NCBI GenBank assembly: GCA_046598415.1 | Contig: JBKJIG010000175.1 | Span: 1 to 29,615 of the forward strand | Direction of reading: 5' to 3' | Source: VFJZ01 sp046598415 | GTDB lineage: Bacteria; Actinomycetota; Thermoleophilia; Gaiellales; F1-60-MAGs149 | Length of the DNA stretch: 29,615 nucleotides | Shown: piece after piece, positions 29,534-29,615 of the stretch | How positions within the stretch are numbered: the first letter of the stretch is position 1 | How the letters are laid out: each line of letters begins with the position of its first letter | The notes under the pieces: generated by a model | What the model was told of the DNA's origin: nothing | Seen by the model: the letters and a program-made list of their open reading frames with translations, nothing else | Database searches by the model: none | Position numbers and translations under genes: made by a program

Positions 29534-29615
29534 GTGCCCGACATCATCGCGCAGCGGGTGAGTGCGCCGTCCGCGCTCTACGCGTTCGTGATCGCCGCGC
29601 TCGTCGTGGTCCTGG
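29534..29615 (+). CDS. start of a membrane protein gene (cut by window end)
   Basis: From GTG 29534 the frame stays open to the window end (27 codons). After a short polar start (MPDIIAQRVSAPS) a membrane helix begins (ALYAFVIAALVVVL). In related gene orders a WecA/MraY-like sugar-phosphate transferase often follows tsaC and upp, and its first helix looks similar, but 27 residues are too few to claim this. The start is supported by the -10 hexamer before it. Confidence 0.45.
   Translation, partial: MPDIIAQRVSAPSALYAFVIAALVVVL

Overview
The window is chromosomal DNA of a very GC-rich bacterium. Several traits point to an actinobacterium: frequent GTG starts, many 4-base GTGA/ATGA gene overlaps, starts that sit directly behind a -10 hexamer (leaderless mRNAs), and an rpmE-prfA-prmC-tsaC-upp gene order. 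The long secreted proteins with Cys-Cys and 'DAAGN' beta-sandwich modules suggest the class Thermoleophilia, but that placement is inference and no rRNA is present to confirm it. No tRNA, rRNA, CRISPR array, insertion sequence or prophage was seen.

Layout. (1) 1-381: the 3' end of a cytochrome c oxidase subunit I gene, closed by a 17-bp hairpin shared with the convergent next operon. (2) 450-4108, minus: a three-gene molybdenum hydroxylase of the xanthine dehydrogenase/CO dehydrogenase superfamily (large, FAD and 2Fe-2S subunits), divergent from a formiminotetrahydrofolate cyclodeaminase-like gene. (3) 4917-7133, minus: a membrane CHASE-GGDEF-HD-GYP protein whose GGDEF motif is degenerate. 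(4) 7207-13019: a 1819-residue secreted protein with seven 78-residue repeats, two copies of a ~433-residue array and a C-terminal peptidoglycan-binding domain, coupled to a small zinc-ribbon membrane protein. (5) 13035-16586: a nitrogen locus. A GlnT/GmaS-type glutamine synthetase-family gene is divergent from an Amt ammonium transporter. The transporter is preceded by a 20-codon ORF with two adjacent Gln codons and followed by three tiny single-pass membrane proteins, with a strong hairpin closing the unit. There is no GlnK/PII gene. (6) 16600-17619: a thioredoxin-like protein and two small membrane proteins. (7) 17670-29249: threonine aldolase, L31, DUF1385 protein, two tandem S9 peptidases, RF1, nicotinamidase, PrmC, TsaC/Sua5, a polytopic membrane protein and uracil phosphoribosyltransferase. 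(8) 29250-29533: a structured intergenic stretch, then the start of a membrane protein gene cut by the window end.

How the parts work together. prfA, prmC and tsaC serve translation: RF1, its GGQ methylase, and t6A synthesis. pncA and upp salvage nicotinamide and uracil. The gene pair glnT-like/amt probably imports and assimilates ammonium or a methylated amine. The Mo hydroxylase and the cyclodeaminase could both serve breakdown of an N-heterocycle such as a purine, but this rests only on adjacency.

The strongest candidate for something undescribed is the Amt transcription unit (about 14478-16586): promoter, 5' hairpin, possible Gln-rich leader peptide coupled to the transporter, and three micro-membrane proteins where GlnK is usually found. 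The second is the genome-wide style of initiation, with a NANNNT hexamer 6-9 bases before at least seven starts.
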